Assembly (NCBI GenBank): GCA_030625775.1
Contig: DAOUQC010000007.1
Location: 1 to 64,000 of the forward strand
DNA from: Verrucomicrobiota bacterium
Lineage (GTDB): Bacteria; Verrucomicrobiota; Verrucomicrobiia; Verrucomicrobiales; DEV007
Length of the DNA stretch: 64,000 bases
Direction: 5' to 3'
Position numbers and translations under genes: made by a program. Shown here in pieces: positions 27,113-35,147 of this stretch (positions are counted from its first letter, which is position 1; each line of letters begins with the position of its first letter). Below the pieces are notes generated by a model. That model worked only from the letters and a program-made list of their open reading frames with translations, was not told where the DNA came from and ran no database searches.

Positions 27113-27346
27113 CTATTTCACAGGTAAAAACTCCTGACTAAGAGATCCAATGCTGCCGAAGATGAGCATCCCTCCGACCAGGATTAACATCCATAACATG
27201 GTGGCCTGGCAAAAGGTTTTGCGACTGGTATTTCCCGAACTGCCAAAGCCCCATACCAGATACATAATGATATTGATTACAGGTATAGTCAGGATGAGCA
27301 TGGTGATCATCCAGTCTCCGACTGTCATTGGGTAATCATCTTCCAT
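27113..27346 (-). CDS. Small two-helix membrane protein
   Basis: A 77-aa protein with two hydrophobic helices (about residues 12-33 and 48-68) joined by a short loop with FGSSGNTSRKTF. Small proteins of this pattern recur in PVC and Bacteroidota genomes, usually without known function; I recognise the type, not a role. The start codon has no strong ribosome site. The length, helix spacing and N-terminal acidic residues argue that it is real rather than a chance frame. Confidence 0.6.
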   Translation of the reverse strand: MEDDYPMTVGDWMITMLILTIPVINIIMYLVWGFGSSGNTSRKTFCQATMLWMLILVGGMLIFGSIGSLSQEFLPVK

Positions 27347-27484
27347 TTTTATTGGTTTGGGTTAAGGTTAATATCTTGTTTTTTCTGCTTAGGAATTTAG
27401 GAGGGATACATAGATGTCGCGATTATAATATGCCTGGAAAATTGTAATCGCATGATTAGAGGTTTTCCGTCAATGTTTGTCATC

Positions 27485-27949
27485 ATGAGCGCCGCCGACC
27501 TCACCACTAAAACGCAGCAGCAGAAGGATCTTGAGCATCTCAAATTATTGTCCGTATTTCATTTTGTGTTGGCGGGGCTTACCCTGGTCATGATTGCTTT
27601 CCTTTTTCTGCATTATCTCATAATGAATGCCATGTTTTCCAATCCGCAGATGTGGGAAGTGCAGGGCAACAAGGGGGGTGGTCCACCACCGGAATTTTTT
27701 GCTGAGTTTATTAAAGTTTTTGTATGGTTTTATCTCTTTATGGGAATCATTGCCCTGGCTTTCGGGGCAGCGAATATTCTCTCCGGTGTATTTATCAGGC
27801 AGAAAAAGCATCGTACGTTTTCTCTGGTTGTTGCGAGTTTGAATTGTATCTGCATGCCTTTTGGCACGGCTCTGGGCGTATTCACCCTGGTTGTTCTGTT
27901 GCGCGAATCTGTCCAGGAAGAGTACGGGGCTAGGGTGGATAGGGAGTGA
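27485..27949 (+). CDS. Membrane protein of unknown function
   Basis: A 154-aa protein with a short soluble start (MSAADLTTKTQQQKDLEHLKLL) and about four membrane helices. The frame is open up to 27452, but the Met at 27485 gives the more usual N-terminus. A Gly/Pro-rich loop (NKGGGPPPEFF) separates helices one and two. Proteins of this build, beginning with a segment like DLEHLKLLSVFHFV, are common in PVC bacteria. None has a role known to me. It is followed by a 37-bp palindrome, so it may be a single-gene transcript. Confidence 0.65.
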   Translation: MSAADLTTKTQQQKDLEHLKLLSVFHFVLAGLTLVMIAFLFLHYLIMNAMFSNPQMWEVQGNKGGGPPPEFFAEFIKVFVWFYLFMGIIALAFGAANILSGVFIRQKKHRTFSLVVASLNCICMPFGTALGVFTLVVLLRESVQEEYGARVDRE

Positions 27950-27990
27950 GCTGGTCGTGTCCGGAAGTGACGTCGTGGAACTCTGTTTTA

Positions 27991-28027
27991 CTGATACAAT
28001 CATCATTTCAAATGATGATTGTATCAG
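27991..28027. repeat. Perfect palindrome with 18-nt arms
   Basis: Left arm 27991-28008 (CTGATACAATCATCATTT), centre C at 28009, right arm 28010-28027. It starts 41 nt after the stop of the 154-aa membrane protein and ends 52 nt before the four-gene ligase/ACP/radical SAM operon. It is AT-rich, so it suits an operator (dimeric regulator site) at least as well as a terminator. The right half belongs to a longer motif repeated at about 31698-31734. Confidence 0.8.
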
Positions 28028-28050
28028 TTCTTTCGATTTTATAGATTGAT
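28013..28050. repeat. About 38-nt direct repeat, copy 1
   Basis: It begins TGATGATTGTATCA, then has TCTTTCGATTT and ends GATTGAT. The same order of blocks is found at 31698-31734. The two copies flank the operon 28080-31640 and lie upstream of 28080 and 31775 respectively. Confidence 0.6.
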
Positions 28051-28079
28051 GGTGAGCATCATAGGCTGGGATCACCAGC

Positions 28080-28505
28080 ATGAAACTGAACACATCAGAA
28101 TCGAATCGGCGCATTGGCTGGACCAGTGCGGCTCTTGGGGGAATCACTGGCTTGATTCTCGGATTGTGGTCGTTCGACGGGCCCTTGCCCGTACCGGAAT
28201 TTTTGGGGGAATACGATGATACTTCACGTCGTCTGGCTAGGTTGGGGCACATTGCGTTTTTCGGCCTTGGGATTTTGAATTTACTCACGGCGTCTCAATT
28301 GGAGAGGAATACCTTGTCAGAAAAATCCAGCAGGGTAGCGAGTTGGCTGATGAATTTTGGTAATATTTTTCTGCCGCTGACGCTTTTTGCCGCCAGCGTT
28401 TATCAGCCCTGCAAATACCTCATGCCTCTTCCAGCGACGGCGGTGACCATCACCATGTGCCTGCTCGCAATGGGAACTTGGAAGTCAAAGGAGGGATTAA
28501 CATGA
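28080..28505 (+). CDS. Small polytopic membrane protein of the ligase/ACP/radical SAM operon
   Basis: A 141-aa protein with about four membrane helices (near residues 14-30, 50-70, 86-106 and 114-132). It has a short polar N-terminus and a loop PEFLGEYDDTSRR. I do not recognise the family. Its TGA overlaps the ATG of the AMP-ligase (ATGA at 28502-28505), so the two are translationally coupled and likely share a function. It could anchor the enzymes or handle a lipid product; this is inference from position. Confidence 0.65.
   Translation: MKLNTSESNRRIGWTSAALGGITGLILGLWSFDGPLPVPEFLGEYDDTSRRLARLGHIAFFGLGILNLLTASQLERNTLSEKSSRVASWLMNFGNIFLPLTLFAASVYQPCKYLMPLPATAVTITMCLLAMGTWKSKEGLT
28488..28495 (+). 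promoter_or_regulatory. Ribosome binding site deciding the AMP-ligase start
   Basis: AAAGGAGG(G) lies 6 nt before ATG 28502 and selects it over the in-frame start at 28457, which would give 15 extra residues overlapping the upstream gene. Confidence 0.75.
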
Positions 28506-30088
28506 TCGATATTCAAAACTTACAAACCCTGCCGGGTCTTTTGCCAGCGGTAGCATCTGCGCATGGGGATCGACCAGCTTTAAAAATGGCCGGAGGGGAT
28601 GAAGCTGTTTCGTATCAGGAGCTCAAATCCCTGTCGGCAGCAATCGCCGCGCAATTGGTGTCGGCCGGTGCTCAATCCGGGGATCGCATCATTCTTTTCT
28701 CTGAGTCCCGGCCTGAGTGGATGGCGTCCATGTTTGCCCTGTGGGGTTTGGGAATCACCGTTGTTCCCTTGCCAGTTGATATGCCGCCTGAGAATCTTGC
28801 GGCGGTGTTTCAGTTTACTGGAGCAACTTATGTCGTCAGCAGTGAGCGTGTCAGCAAGGTGCTTCCTGCAGGCTTGCCCGTTCTGCTATTGGAAAAATTG
28901 AGAGAGGGGAGCTGCGAGATTTTGCCTGAGACACAGCTCGACATCGCTTTGCTGGGATTCACATCCGGAAGCACTTCGACGCCGAGAGCGGTGGAGTTGA
29001 CTGCGGAAAATTTGCTGGCTAATTTGAAGTCGCTGTTGGCTCTCCGCAGCACTTCACCTGAGTCGAATTTTCTTTCAATATTACCGCCAGCGCATTTGTT
29101 TGAGTTGATGGTCGGTCACTTGGGGCCCTTGTCTTGCGGTGCGACGGTTGTCTATTCAGCAACCCTGTTGCCCAACCGGATCATCGAAACCCTGAAGCAG
29201 GAAAAAATCTCTGGTGTTATTCTTGTGCCGGCATTGTTGCGAGTGGTTTATAAAGATCTGGTGAGCCAATTGGTGGAAGATGAATTGGTGCCAGCGGTTT
29301 TTCTAAAGCAATCGGGGCTCGAGAACATTGAGTATTTGAAAAACGAAAGTGATGCCGAGGCATTGGCGAAATTCCGTCAAAATGTGAGTGAGCGAATTGG
29401 TGGTTATTTGGAGAGGCTTGTTGTTGGAGGGTCGGCCTACAATCCGCATTGGGCGGCTATTGCTCAAGCACTGAATATCAAATTGGAAATCGGCTACGGG
29501 CTTACGGAAGCATCACCGATAGTGAGTCTGGATGATGCGGCGGACTGTCCTTTCGGATCGGTGGGAAAAGCACTGCCCGGCATTGAGATTAAAATTTCGC
29601 CGCAGGGTGAAATCCTGGTGCGGGGGCCGAATGTGATGCGTGGATATTTTCAGGATCCGGAAGGGACCGGCGAGGCCCTGGTCGATGGCTGGTTGCATAC
29701 CGGAGACAAGGGGGAGCTTGATGATGATGGCTGCCTTTTCATTCGTGGAAGATTAAAAGAAGCCATGGTTACCGATGCCGGTGATACGATTTATCCAGAG
29801 GATGTTGAGCCTTATTATGGGTGCTCTTTGTTCAAGGAATACTGTGTGATTCCTTTTGCGGATGACAATGGCAACGACAAGCCGGTCTTGTGTGTTGTGC
29901 CGCAATCCGAGGAGGCGTGCGAGGATGAGCTCGAGGCTTCTTTCAATCAATTGCGATCGCATGCGCCGGGCAAATTTCGATTGAGTAAAATGGTGCATCT
30001 TAACAGTGGGCTGCCGCGTACGGCGGCGGGGAAAGTTCGTCGACGGGCTTTGGCGGAGGCATTGCAAGCACAGGAGGTGGGGAGATGA
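28502..30088 (+). CDS. AMP-binding acyl-CoA/acyl-ACP ligase
   Basis: A 528-aa member of the adenylate-forming (ANL) family. It has the phosphate loop GFTSGSTSTPRAVEL near 155-170, GYGLTEASP near 330, RGPNVMRGYF, WLHTGDKGELDDDG and the C-terminal Lys motif TAAGKVRRRAL. It activates a carboxylic acid with ATP and probably loads it on the acyl carrier protein encoded next; the ACP start overlaps its stop by 4 nt. The acid could be a fatty acid or another carboxylate. There is no ketosynthase or condensation domain nearby, so this is not a complete polyketide or peptide synthase. Confidence 0.88.
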   Translation: MIDIQNLQTLPGLLPAVASAHGDRPALKMAGGDEAVSYQELKSLSAAIAAQLVSAGAQSGDRIILFSESRPEWMASMFALWGLGITVVPLPVDMPPENLAAVFQFTGATYVVSSERVSKVLPAGLPVLLLEKLREGSCEILPETQLDIALLGFTSGSTSTPRAVELTAENLLANLKSLLALRSTSPESNFLSILPPAHLFELMVGHLGPLSCGATVVYSATLLPNRIIETLKQEKISGVILVPALLRVVYKDLVSQLVEDELVPAVFLKQSGLENIEYLKNESDAEALAKFRQNVSERIGGYLERLVVGGSAYNPHWAAIAQALNIKLEIGYGLTEASPIVSLDDAADCPFGSVGKALPGIEIKISPQGEILVRGPNVMRGYFQDPEGTGEALVDGWLHTGDKGELDDDGCLFIRGRLKEAMVTDAGDTIYPEDVEPYYGCSLFKEYCVIPFADDNGNDKPVLCVVPQSEEACEDELEASFNQLRSHAPGKFRLSKMVHLNSGLPRTAAGKVRRRALAEALQAQEVGR

Positions 30089-30336
30089 GCGACGCTTTAA
30101 TCGGAGAACTGCGCACTCTGCTGACGGAGGTGGTAGGGAAGGATGCCGAGGATGTTCAGCCTGGGGATGATCTGGTGGAAAAACTGGGTATCGACAGCCT
30201 GACCGGTTTGCGTTTTCTGGCGGTCATCGAGAAAAAATATGAGTTGAGGTTCCCTGATCATCATCTAGCGGATATCCGCTCACTGGATAAAGTCAGCGAA
30301 TTCATCATCGAGAGCAGGGAAGGAGGAGCGGCATGA
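30085..30336 (+). CDS. Acyl carrier protein
   Basis: An 83-aa carrier protein with the phosphopantetheine site Ser38 in KLGIDSLTGLRF and an acidic helix I-II loop (EDVQPGDDLVEKL). Size and helix pattern match free-standing ACPs. It is joined by ATGA overlaps to the AMP-ligase before it and the radical SAM gene after it. It probably carries the acyl group activated by the ligase while the radical SAM enzyme or another partner modifies it. It is not in a fatty-acid synthesis cluster, so it is likely a dedicated ACP, not the housekeeping one. Confidence 0.9.
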   Translation: MSDALIGELRTLLTEVVGKDAEDVQPGDDLVEKLGIDSLTGLRFLAVIEKKYELRFPDHHLADIRSLDKVSEFIIESREGGAA

Positions 30337-31640
30337 AGATTGGATTGATCGCCATGAGTGGTGTGCGGGTTCGCACCAAGGAGCTCGCCGAGTTGGGAGT
30401 GACTCTTCCTCAGTTCGTGAACCGGGGGAAGGTGGTCGCTTCTCTTCCCAGTCTGGGATTGCTCACCGTAGCAGCGTTGACTCCACCTGACGTCGATGTG
30501 GAATATCGTGAGATTGCAGAGTTGGATCCGGATGCTCCGCTTGAGGAATTTGATCTGGTCGGGATTTCTTCGTTCAGCGCCATGATCGATGATGCGTATG
30601 CCTTGGCGGACGCATATCGCGAAAAGGGCATTCCTGTAGTGTTGGGCGGTTTGCACGTCACCATGATGCCGGATGAAGCTGCCCAGCATGCGGATGCGAT
30701 TGTGGTCAACGGAGCGGAAGGTGCGTGGCCACAACTGGTGGAGGATTTCAAGCGCGGACGAATGAAGGTGTATTACGAAGGGTTGAAGGCGGATGTTTTC
30801 AAAGAGCCGAACTACGTCAAGCCTCGATTCGATTTGCTCAAGGGGCGGGAATACAATCGGCTGACCATACAGACTTCTCGTGGTTGTCCTTTGCGTTGCG
30901 AATTTTGTGCAGCGAGTTTGAGGATTACTTCATCCTTTCAGCAGAAGCCGGTGGAATTGGTGGTGGCTGAAATAAAAGAGGCGTTGAAAGTCACCGAGCA
31001 TCCGTTTTTTGAACTGGCGGATGACAATACCTTCATCAACAAGAAGTGGGGTAAGGAGTTTCTCAGGGCAATCATACCTCTTGGCATTACGTGGTTCACT
31101 GAAACGGATATCTCTATCGCGGAAGACGATGAACTGCTGGATCTGTTAGCCCGAAGTGGTTGCCGACAAATTCTTGTAGGATTGGAAAGCGCAGGGGGGG
31201 GAGATCTCGACGGGATCGATCCAAATAACTGGAAGCACAAACAGAGCAGCCGTTACCTGGCTGCAATCGAAAAAATTCAGAACAAGGGGATTACCGTGAA
31301 TGGTTGTTTTATTCTCGGGCTCGACAGCCAGACGACAGACAGCTTTGAGGAGGTACGCGATTTTGTGCAGAAGTCCGGGTTGCTCGAAGTGCAGATTACC
31401 GTTCAAACTCCGTTTCCAGGGACGCCGTTATATACTCGCCTGCAATCTGAAGGCAGGTTATTGCAAGATCGTTACTGGGATCGCTGCACCTTGTTTGATG
31501 TGAATTATATACCAAAGCAGATGAGCGTCGATGAGCTTGAGTCAGGAGTCCGTTGGTTATTCGGCGAGATTTATAACGAGAAGGAATTCGTCCGCCGTCA
31601 GCGTCACTATATGGAAATAGTGAAGAATCAGATGTCTTGA
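30333..31640 (+). CDS. B12-binding-type radical SAM enzyme
   Basis: A 435-aa radical SAM protein. Residues about 1-165 form a cobalamin-binding-like fold with VVLGGLHVTMMPDEA and VVNGAEGAWPQLV, as in B12-dependent radical SAM enzymes. The [4Fe-4S] motif is Cys185-x3-Cys189-x2-Cys192 (RGCPLRCEFC). The later stretch VGLESAGGGDLDGI is typical of the Elp3/MiaB/NifB-like barrel. Such enzymes often methylate or rearrange unactivated carbons. Coupling with ACP and ligase suggests an acyl substrate. The start overlaps the ACP stop by 4 nt. Substrate and product are unknown. Confidence 0.87.
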   Translation: MKIGLIAMSGVRVRTKELAELGVTLPQFVNRGKVVASLPSLGLLTVAALTPPDVDVEYREIAELDPDAPLEEFDLVGISSFSAMIDDAYALADAYREKGIPVVLGGLHVTMMPDEAAQHADAIVVNGAEGAWPQLVEDFKRGRMKVYYEGLKADVFKEPNYVKPRFDLLKGREYNRLTIQTSRGCPLRCEFCAASLRITSSFQQKPVELVVAEIKEALKVTEHPFFELADDNTFINKKWGKEFLRAIIPLGITWFTETDISIAEDDELLDLLARSGCRQILVGLESAGGGDLDGIDPNNWKHKQSSRYLAAIEKIQNKGITVNGCFILGLDSQTTDSFEEVRDFVQKSGLLEVQITVQTPFPGTPLYTRLQSEGRLLQDRYWDRCTLFDVNYIPKQMSVDELESGVRWLFGEIYNEKEFVRRQRHYMEIVKNQMS

Positions 31641-31689
31641 AGTAATAGCGGAGGGTCAACAGCGGGGAAGGCGCTGATTCGGCTGTATC

Positions 31690-31705
31690 AACTCAGTTGA
31701 TGATT
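31690..31705. repeat. Palindrome ATCAACT-C-AGTTGAT
   Basis: Seven-base arms around one C, placed about 70-85 nt before the DUF2157 gene start and just upstream of the second copy of the 38-nt repeat. A possible operator; low certainty. Boundaries are good to within a base or two. Confidence 0.4.
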
Positions 31706-31734
31706 GTATCAAATCTTTCGATTTAATGAATGAT
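31698..31734. repeat. About 38-nt direct repeat, copy 2
   Basis: It contains TGATGATTGTATCA, TCTTTCGATTT and GAATGAT in the same order and spacing as copy 1 at 28013-28050, with a few mismatches. It lies 41 nt before the DUF2157 gene, at a similar distance to copy 1 before the ligase operon. Confidence 0.6.
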
Positions 31735-31774
31735 ACCTCCTCCCGCTAAAGTGTGACTCAACACGGATTTTATT

Positions 31775-33103
31775 ATGAGATTGATACGCTTATTTAAAAG
31801 GGACCTCGCCAAGGAAATGGCATGCTGGGTCGATAAGGATCTGATTTCGACCGATCAGGCTCATTCCATTTGTCGTGAATATGATATGGAGTATGGGTCG
31901 GCTGAGAATCACTCGCTGGGTTACCGATTACTGGTTTCATTGGGATACCTGTTCATAGGGGTGGCTGTGATTATTTTGATTGGAGCCAACTGGGATGAGA
32001 TTCCCCGGGAGTTACGCATGGGAGGATTGACAGCGATCACGCTGGCGACTCAAGGCTGGGCCTTGCGTCTTTATTATGAGGGGAAGGAGTCGAGCGCGAC
32101 CGGATTGTTTTTGCTGGGCAATATGTTTTATGGAGCCTCGATCATCCTGGTTGCCCAGATTTATCATCTTGGTGAGCACATGCCAAACGAGGTGTTATGG
32201 TGGGCCTTGGGGAGTTTACCGTTCGGTGTGCTATTGAGAAATTCCTGGCTGACTCTCTTCAGTTGTCTGCTGGCTTTGTTTTGGTTTTTCATGGAGTTGA
32301 GTTCAGGATTTTTTCCAGCATTGCTGCCGGTGTTCATTATTGCCTCTGTGTATGTTCTGGTAAAAGGAAAGCAGAGCGCTCTGTTATTCATGACGACTGC
32401 TGCTAGCATTGGTTTATGGATTGAAGCCCTGCTGGCCAGATTGTGGGTCGGTGAGCGGCACGCTTTCGACATTCACGCCGAGCATCTGTTTGTCAGTGTG
32501 GCCTTGTTCCTGTTCGCTTATGCTTTCAGCCTTTGGTTGCACACGCGGGAAAGCAGCAAGGCGAAAGATTATGGGGTGATGCTGTCTCTATGGTCATTGC
32601 GCTTCGGCCTGGTTTTGATGCTGGTCTTTAGTTTTAAGGAGCCTTGGGAGGAACTCATCATGGCAGACTGGAATCATCTGATCTCGATGGGTGTAATCGT
32701 TTTTGTACTGACAGGGGCGGCTCTGTGGATCGGATGGAAGGCCGGGAAACTTCAGGCTTTGCTGCCGGTTTCCATTTTTGCCTGCCTGTCGATGTTGGCG
32801 GCGGTTTTTTTTGGTACATCCGTCTTATTAAGCAATGTCAATTCCGAGGCTATTTTCCAAATCATCTACAATGTCGTTCTGGTCTGCTCAGGTATTTATC
32901 TGATTGTGCGAGGGATTAACGATGGCATTTCTCATTACTTTTTTCTGGGAGTAGCGACGATCCTGCTGGTTGCCTTGATGAGATACATCGATTTGATCGG
33001 CGAATACATTGGTGGCGCAGTGCTGTTTATGTCACTGGCGGCATTGCTTCTGGGCGCTGCGAAATATTGGAGAGTGCAACAAGTTAAGGAGATAAAAATA
33101 TGA
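31775..33103 (+). CDS. DUF2157 membrane protein
   Basis: A 442-aa protein. Residues 1-45 are soluble and helical; from about residue 50 there are about 12 membrane helices. The N-terminal segment and first helices (SLGYLFIGVAVIILIGANWDEIP) match the DUF2157 pattern. The function of this family is unknown. It usually stands before a GDYXXLXY-domain gene, as here: the next gene starts within the stop codon (ATGA at 33100-33103). The 38-nt repeat shared with the ligase operon hints at common control. Confidence 0.85.
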   Translation: MRLIRLFKRDLAKEMACWVDKDLISTDQAHSICREYDMEYGSAENHSLGYRLLVSLGYLFIGVAVIILIGANWDEIPRELRMGGLTAITLATQGWALRLYYEGKESSATGLFLLGNMFYGASIILVAQIYHLGEHMPNEVLWWALGSLPFGVLLRNSWLTLFSCLLALFWFFMELSSGFFPALLPVFIIASVYVLVKGKQSALLFMTTAASIGLWIEALLARLWVGERHAFDIHAEHLFVSVALFLFAYAFSLWLHTRESSKAKDYGVMLSLWSLRFGLVLMLVFSFKEPWEELIMADWNHLISMGVIVFVLTGAALWIGWKAGKLQALLPVSIFACLSMLAAVFFGTSVLLSNVNSEAIFQIIYNVVLVCSGIYLIVRGINDGISHYFFLGVATILLVALMRYIDLIGEYIGGAVLFMSLAALLLGAAKYWRVQQVKEIKI

Positions 33104-33618
33104 AACGATCAAGAACCATTATCGGGCTTGGGCTTGCCGTGGCTCTGCAATTATTCGTTGTGTTGGGCATGGTTGGCAAAGCGGCCTTGCCGATGTGGAC
33201 CGGTACGGAAATTCGAGTTAAAACCGTGCCACGTGATCCGCGTTCGATGTTTCGCGGCAACTATGCACGATTGAATTACGAGATTGGAAGCTTGCCTAAA
33301 GAGATGTTGAAGATTGAAAGGAGGCCCCGGCGAGGTGAAGTCGTTTACGTAAGTCTGAAGGAGAACGGGGATGGCTTATTCGGTATCGCAGGCGCTTCGC
33401 TCGACAAACCGGACGAAGGTGTTTTTCTACGTGGGCATATCGTGAAAAATTATCCTCCATACCAAGTGGAGTACGGCATTGAAGCCTTCTTTGCTCCGAA
33501 GACAAAGGCGCTGAAATTGGAGCAAGACTTGCGTAGCGGTGGAGTGGCTTTGCTGATGGTCACGGACAGCGGCAGGGTTGCTCTGAAGGATGTCGTGCCG
33601 AAGGTGGATAAGAAGTGA
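33100..33618 (+). CDS. GDYXXLXY-domain protein
   Basis: A 172-aa protein with one N-terminal membrane helix (about residues 8-30) and a periplasmic domain. The namesake motif appears as RGNYARLNYEI near residue 51, with Asn in place of the first Asp. The remainder (GEVVYVSLKENGDGLF, LRGHIV, YGIEAFFAP) follows the family. The genes for DUF2157 and this protein overlap by 4 nt and almost certainly form one functional unit. The role of the pair is unknown; envelope function is likely from topology. Confidence 0.88.
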   Translation: MKRSRTIIGLGLAVALQLFVVLGMVGKAALPMWTGTEIRVKTVPRDPRSMFRGNYARLNYEIGSLPKEMLKIERRPRRGEVVYVSLKENGDGLFGIAGASLDKPDEGVFLRGHIVKNYPPYQVEYGIEAFFAPKTKALKLEQDLRSGGVALLMVTDSGRVALKDVVPKVDKK

Positions 33619-33724
33619 TAGATTCAAGACTAAAGGGGCATTACAAAAATTTGAGTTGGAGCTTGAAAGTATTTGACCTCTGCTATGGAATCGACCTCGG
33701 TAAAGGTCAGACCTCCTCCCCCCT

Positions 33725-35080
33725 ATGAATTCAATTAAGCGTTTCTTTGTATTTTCGATTTTTTTTGTAATCACCGCTTCAGAAGGCTTCGCGGATTCGA
33801 GGCCTAACATTTTGTTGATTCTCAGTGATGATCACAACTACCGCGCGCTAGGGGCCTCGGGCAATAAGGCCATTCGCACGCCGAATCTTGATCGCCTGGC
33901 AAGTGAGGGAGTGTATTTTAATCGCTGTTTTTCCCCCAATCCGATCTGCATGGCAGCTCGCGCGTGTATTTACACCGGACAGGACAGCTGGACAAATGGA
34001 GTCACCTTCAATGGCAAAAAAATCAAGCGGGAGTCCCCGGTGTTTCCCAGTGTGATGGCTGTGAGTGGTTATGAAACCTACTTTGCTGGCAAGTGGCACA
34101 GTGACGGCAAACCCTGGACACGCGGATTTACCACCGGCGGGCGGTGTTGGGCCGGTGGCAAGTTTGACCATTTTGAGTTGGCTCTGACTCCATTCCGTGG
34201 AGGGCAGGATGATCGGGAAACGGCTGATGATTATTCAACAACCGTATTCACCGATGACGCGGTAAAGTATCTGGAAGGTGAACACGATCGTCCTTTCTGC
34301 ATGGTAGTGGCTTACACGGTTGGGCATGATGTTTTTATGGCGCCACCGGGTTATGGCAGGAAATACGCAGCCAATGAGATTCCTCTGCCACCGAACTACA
34401 TGCCGAAGCCGCCTTTCAAGCAGTTCAATGCAAAGATACGCGATGAAACGGTCATCCCTTTTCCACGCACCAAAGCATCCGTGCGCAGGGCGACGGCTGA
34501 ATATTACGCGATGTTCGAACACATGGATGATCAGATCGGGCGAATGCTGGCAGCACTCAAGCAGAAAAAGCTGGATGAGAATACCCTGGTGATTTTTGCC
34601 AGCGTGAAAGGAATGTCGATGGGATCACACGGTATCATTGGCAAGCAGACGATGTATGAAGAAGGGGTGCGCTCTACTTTAATCGTGCGGCATCCGACCT
34701 TGAAGGTTGCAGAAAGAACCAACTCGTCATTGGTCAGTACCGTGGATATATTTCCAACAATTTGCGAGATAGCAGGCGTTGTTATCCCGGAAAGTGTCGA
34801 GGGTCAAAGCCTGCTCGGCCTTTACGACGGCAGCCGGAAAGCTCGCGAGCGGCTGTTTTGTTCCTACAGCGATCCCCGGCGTGATACCGTGACCCGTATG
34901 GTTCGAACCGATCGTTACAAATTGATCCAACATCTGGTTACGGGTGAGCGCCAGTTTTTTGATCTTGAGAAAGACCCCTACGAAATGAAAAACCTGTTTG
35001 GCAAGCCGGAGGGGAAAGCTGCCGAAGCAGAGCTGACACAGGAGTTGATGCGCTGGCGCGAGGGGGCGGAGGGGAAGTGA
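33725..35080 (+). CDS. Sulfatase-family protein with altered metal site
   Basis: A 451-aa exported protein with a signal peptide (about residues 1-23). The N-terminal metal pair is present (Asp35, Asp36 in LSDDHNYRA). The formylglycine motif is CMAAR (Cys75), which fits the permissive C-x-P/A-x-R rule. GKWHSDG is present. At the position where active sulfatases have SDNG or SDHG, this protein reads ASVKGMSMGSHG (Val294, Lys295), so both expected metal ligands are missing. It may be inactive, or have a different activity or binding role. It has a complete frame, so it is not a simple pseudogene. An SHD1-hydrolase gene follows after 67 nt. Confidence 0.88.
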   Translation: MNSIKRFFVFSIFFVITASEGFADSRPNILLILSDDHNYRALGASGNKAIRTPNLDRLASEGVYFNRCFSPNPICMAARACIYTGQDSWTNGVTFNGKKIKRESPVFPSVMAVSGYETYFAGKWHSDGKPWTRGFTTGGRCWAGGKFDHFELALTPFRGGQDDRETADDYSTTVFTDDAVKYLEGEHDRPFCMVVAYTVGHDVFMAPPGYGRKYAANEIPLPPNYMPKPPFKQFNAKIRDETVIPFPRTKASVRRATAEYYAMFEHMDDQIGRMLAALKQKKLDENTLVIFASVKGMSMGSHGIIGKQTMYEEGVRSTLIVRHPTLKVAERTNSSLVSTVDIFPTICEIAGVVIPESVEGQSLLGLYDGSRKARERLFCSYSDPRRDTVTRMVRTDRYKLIQHLVTGERQFFDLEKDPYEMKNLFGKPEGKAAEAELTQELMRWREGAEGK

Positions 35081-35147
35081 TAAATGCACAGTATATAAGG
35101 TTAGATTTGTATTGCTATCAATTGTGAGTTTCACAATACTAAGCGGC

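Noticed and set aside
28080-31640. Ladderane, polyketide or nonribosomal peptide cluster
   Set aside because: No ketosynthase, condensation or thioesterase genes; only ligase, ACP and one radical SAM enzyme are present.
33662-33700. Inverted repeat TGACCT...AGGTCA before the altered sulfatase
   Set aside because: Six-base arms 24 nt apart are expected by chance; no promoter boxes at good spacing.
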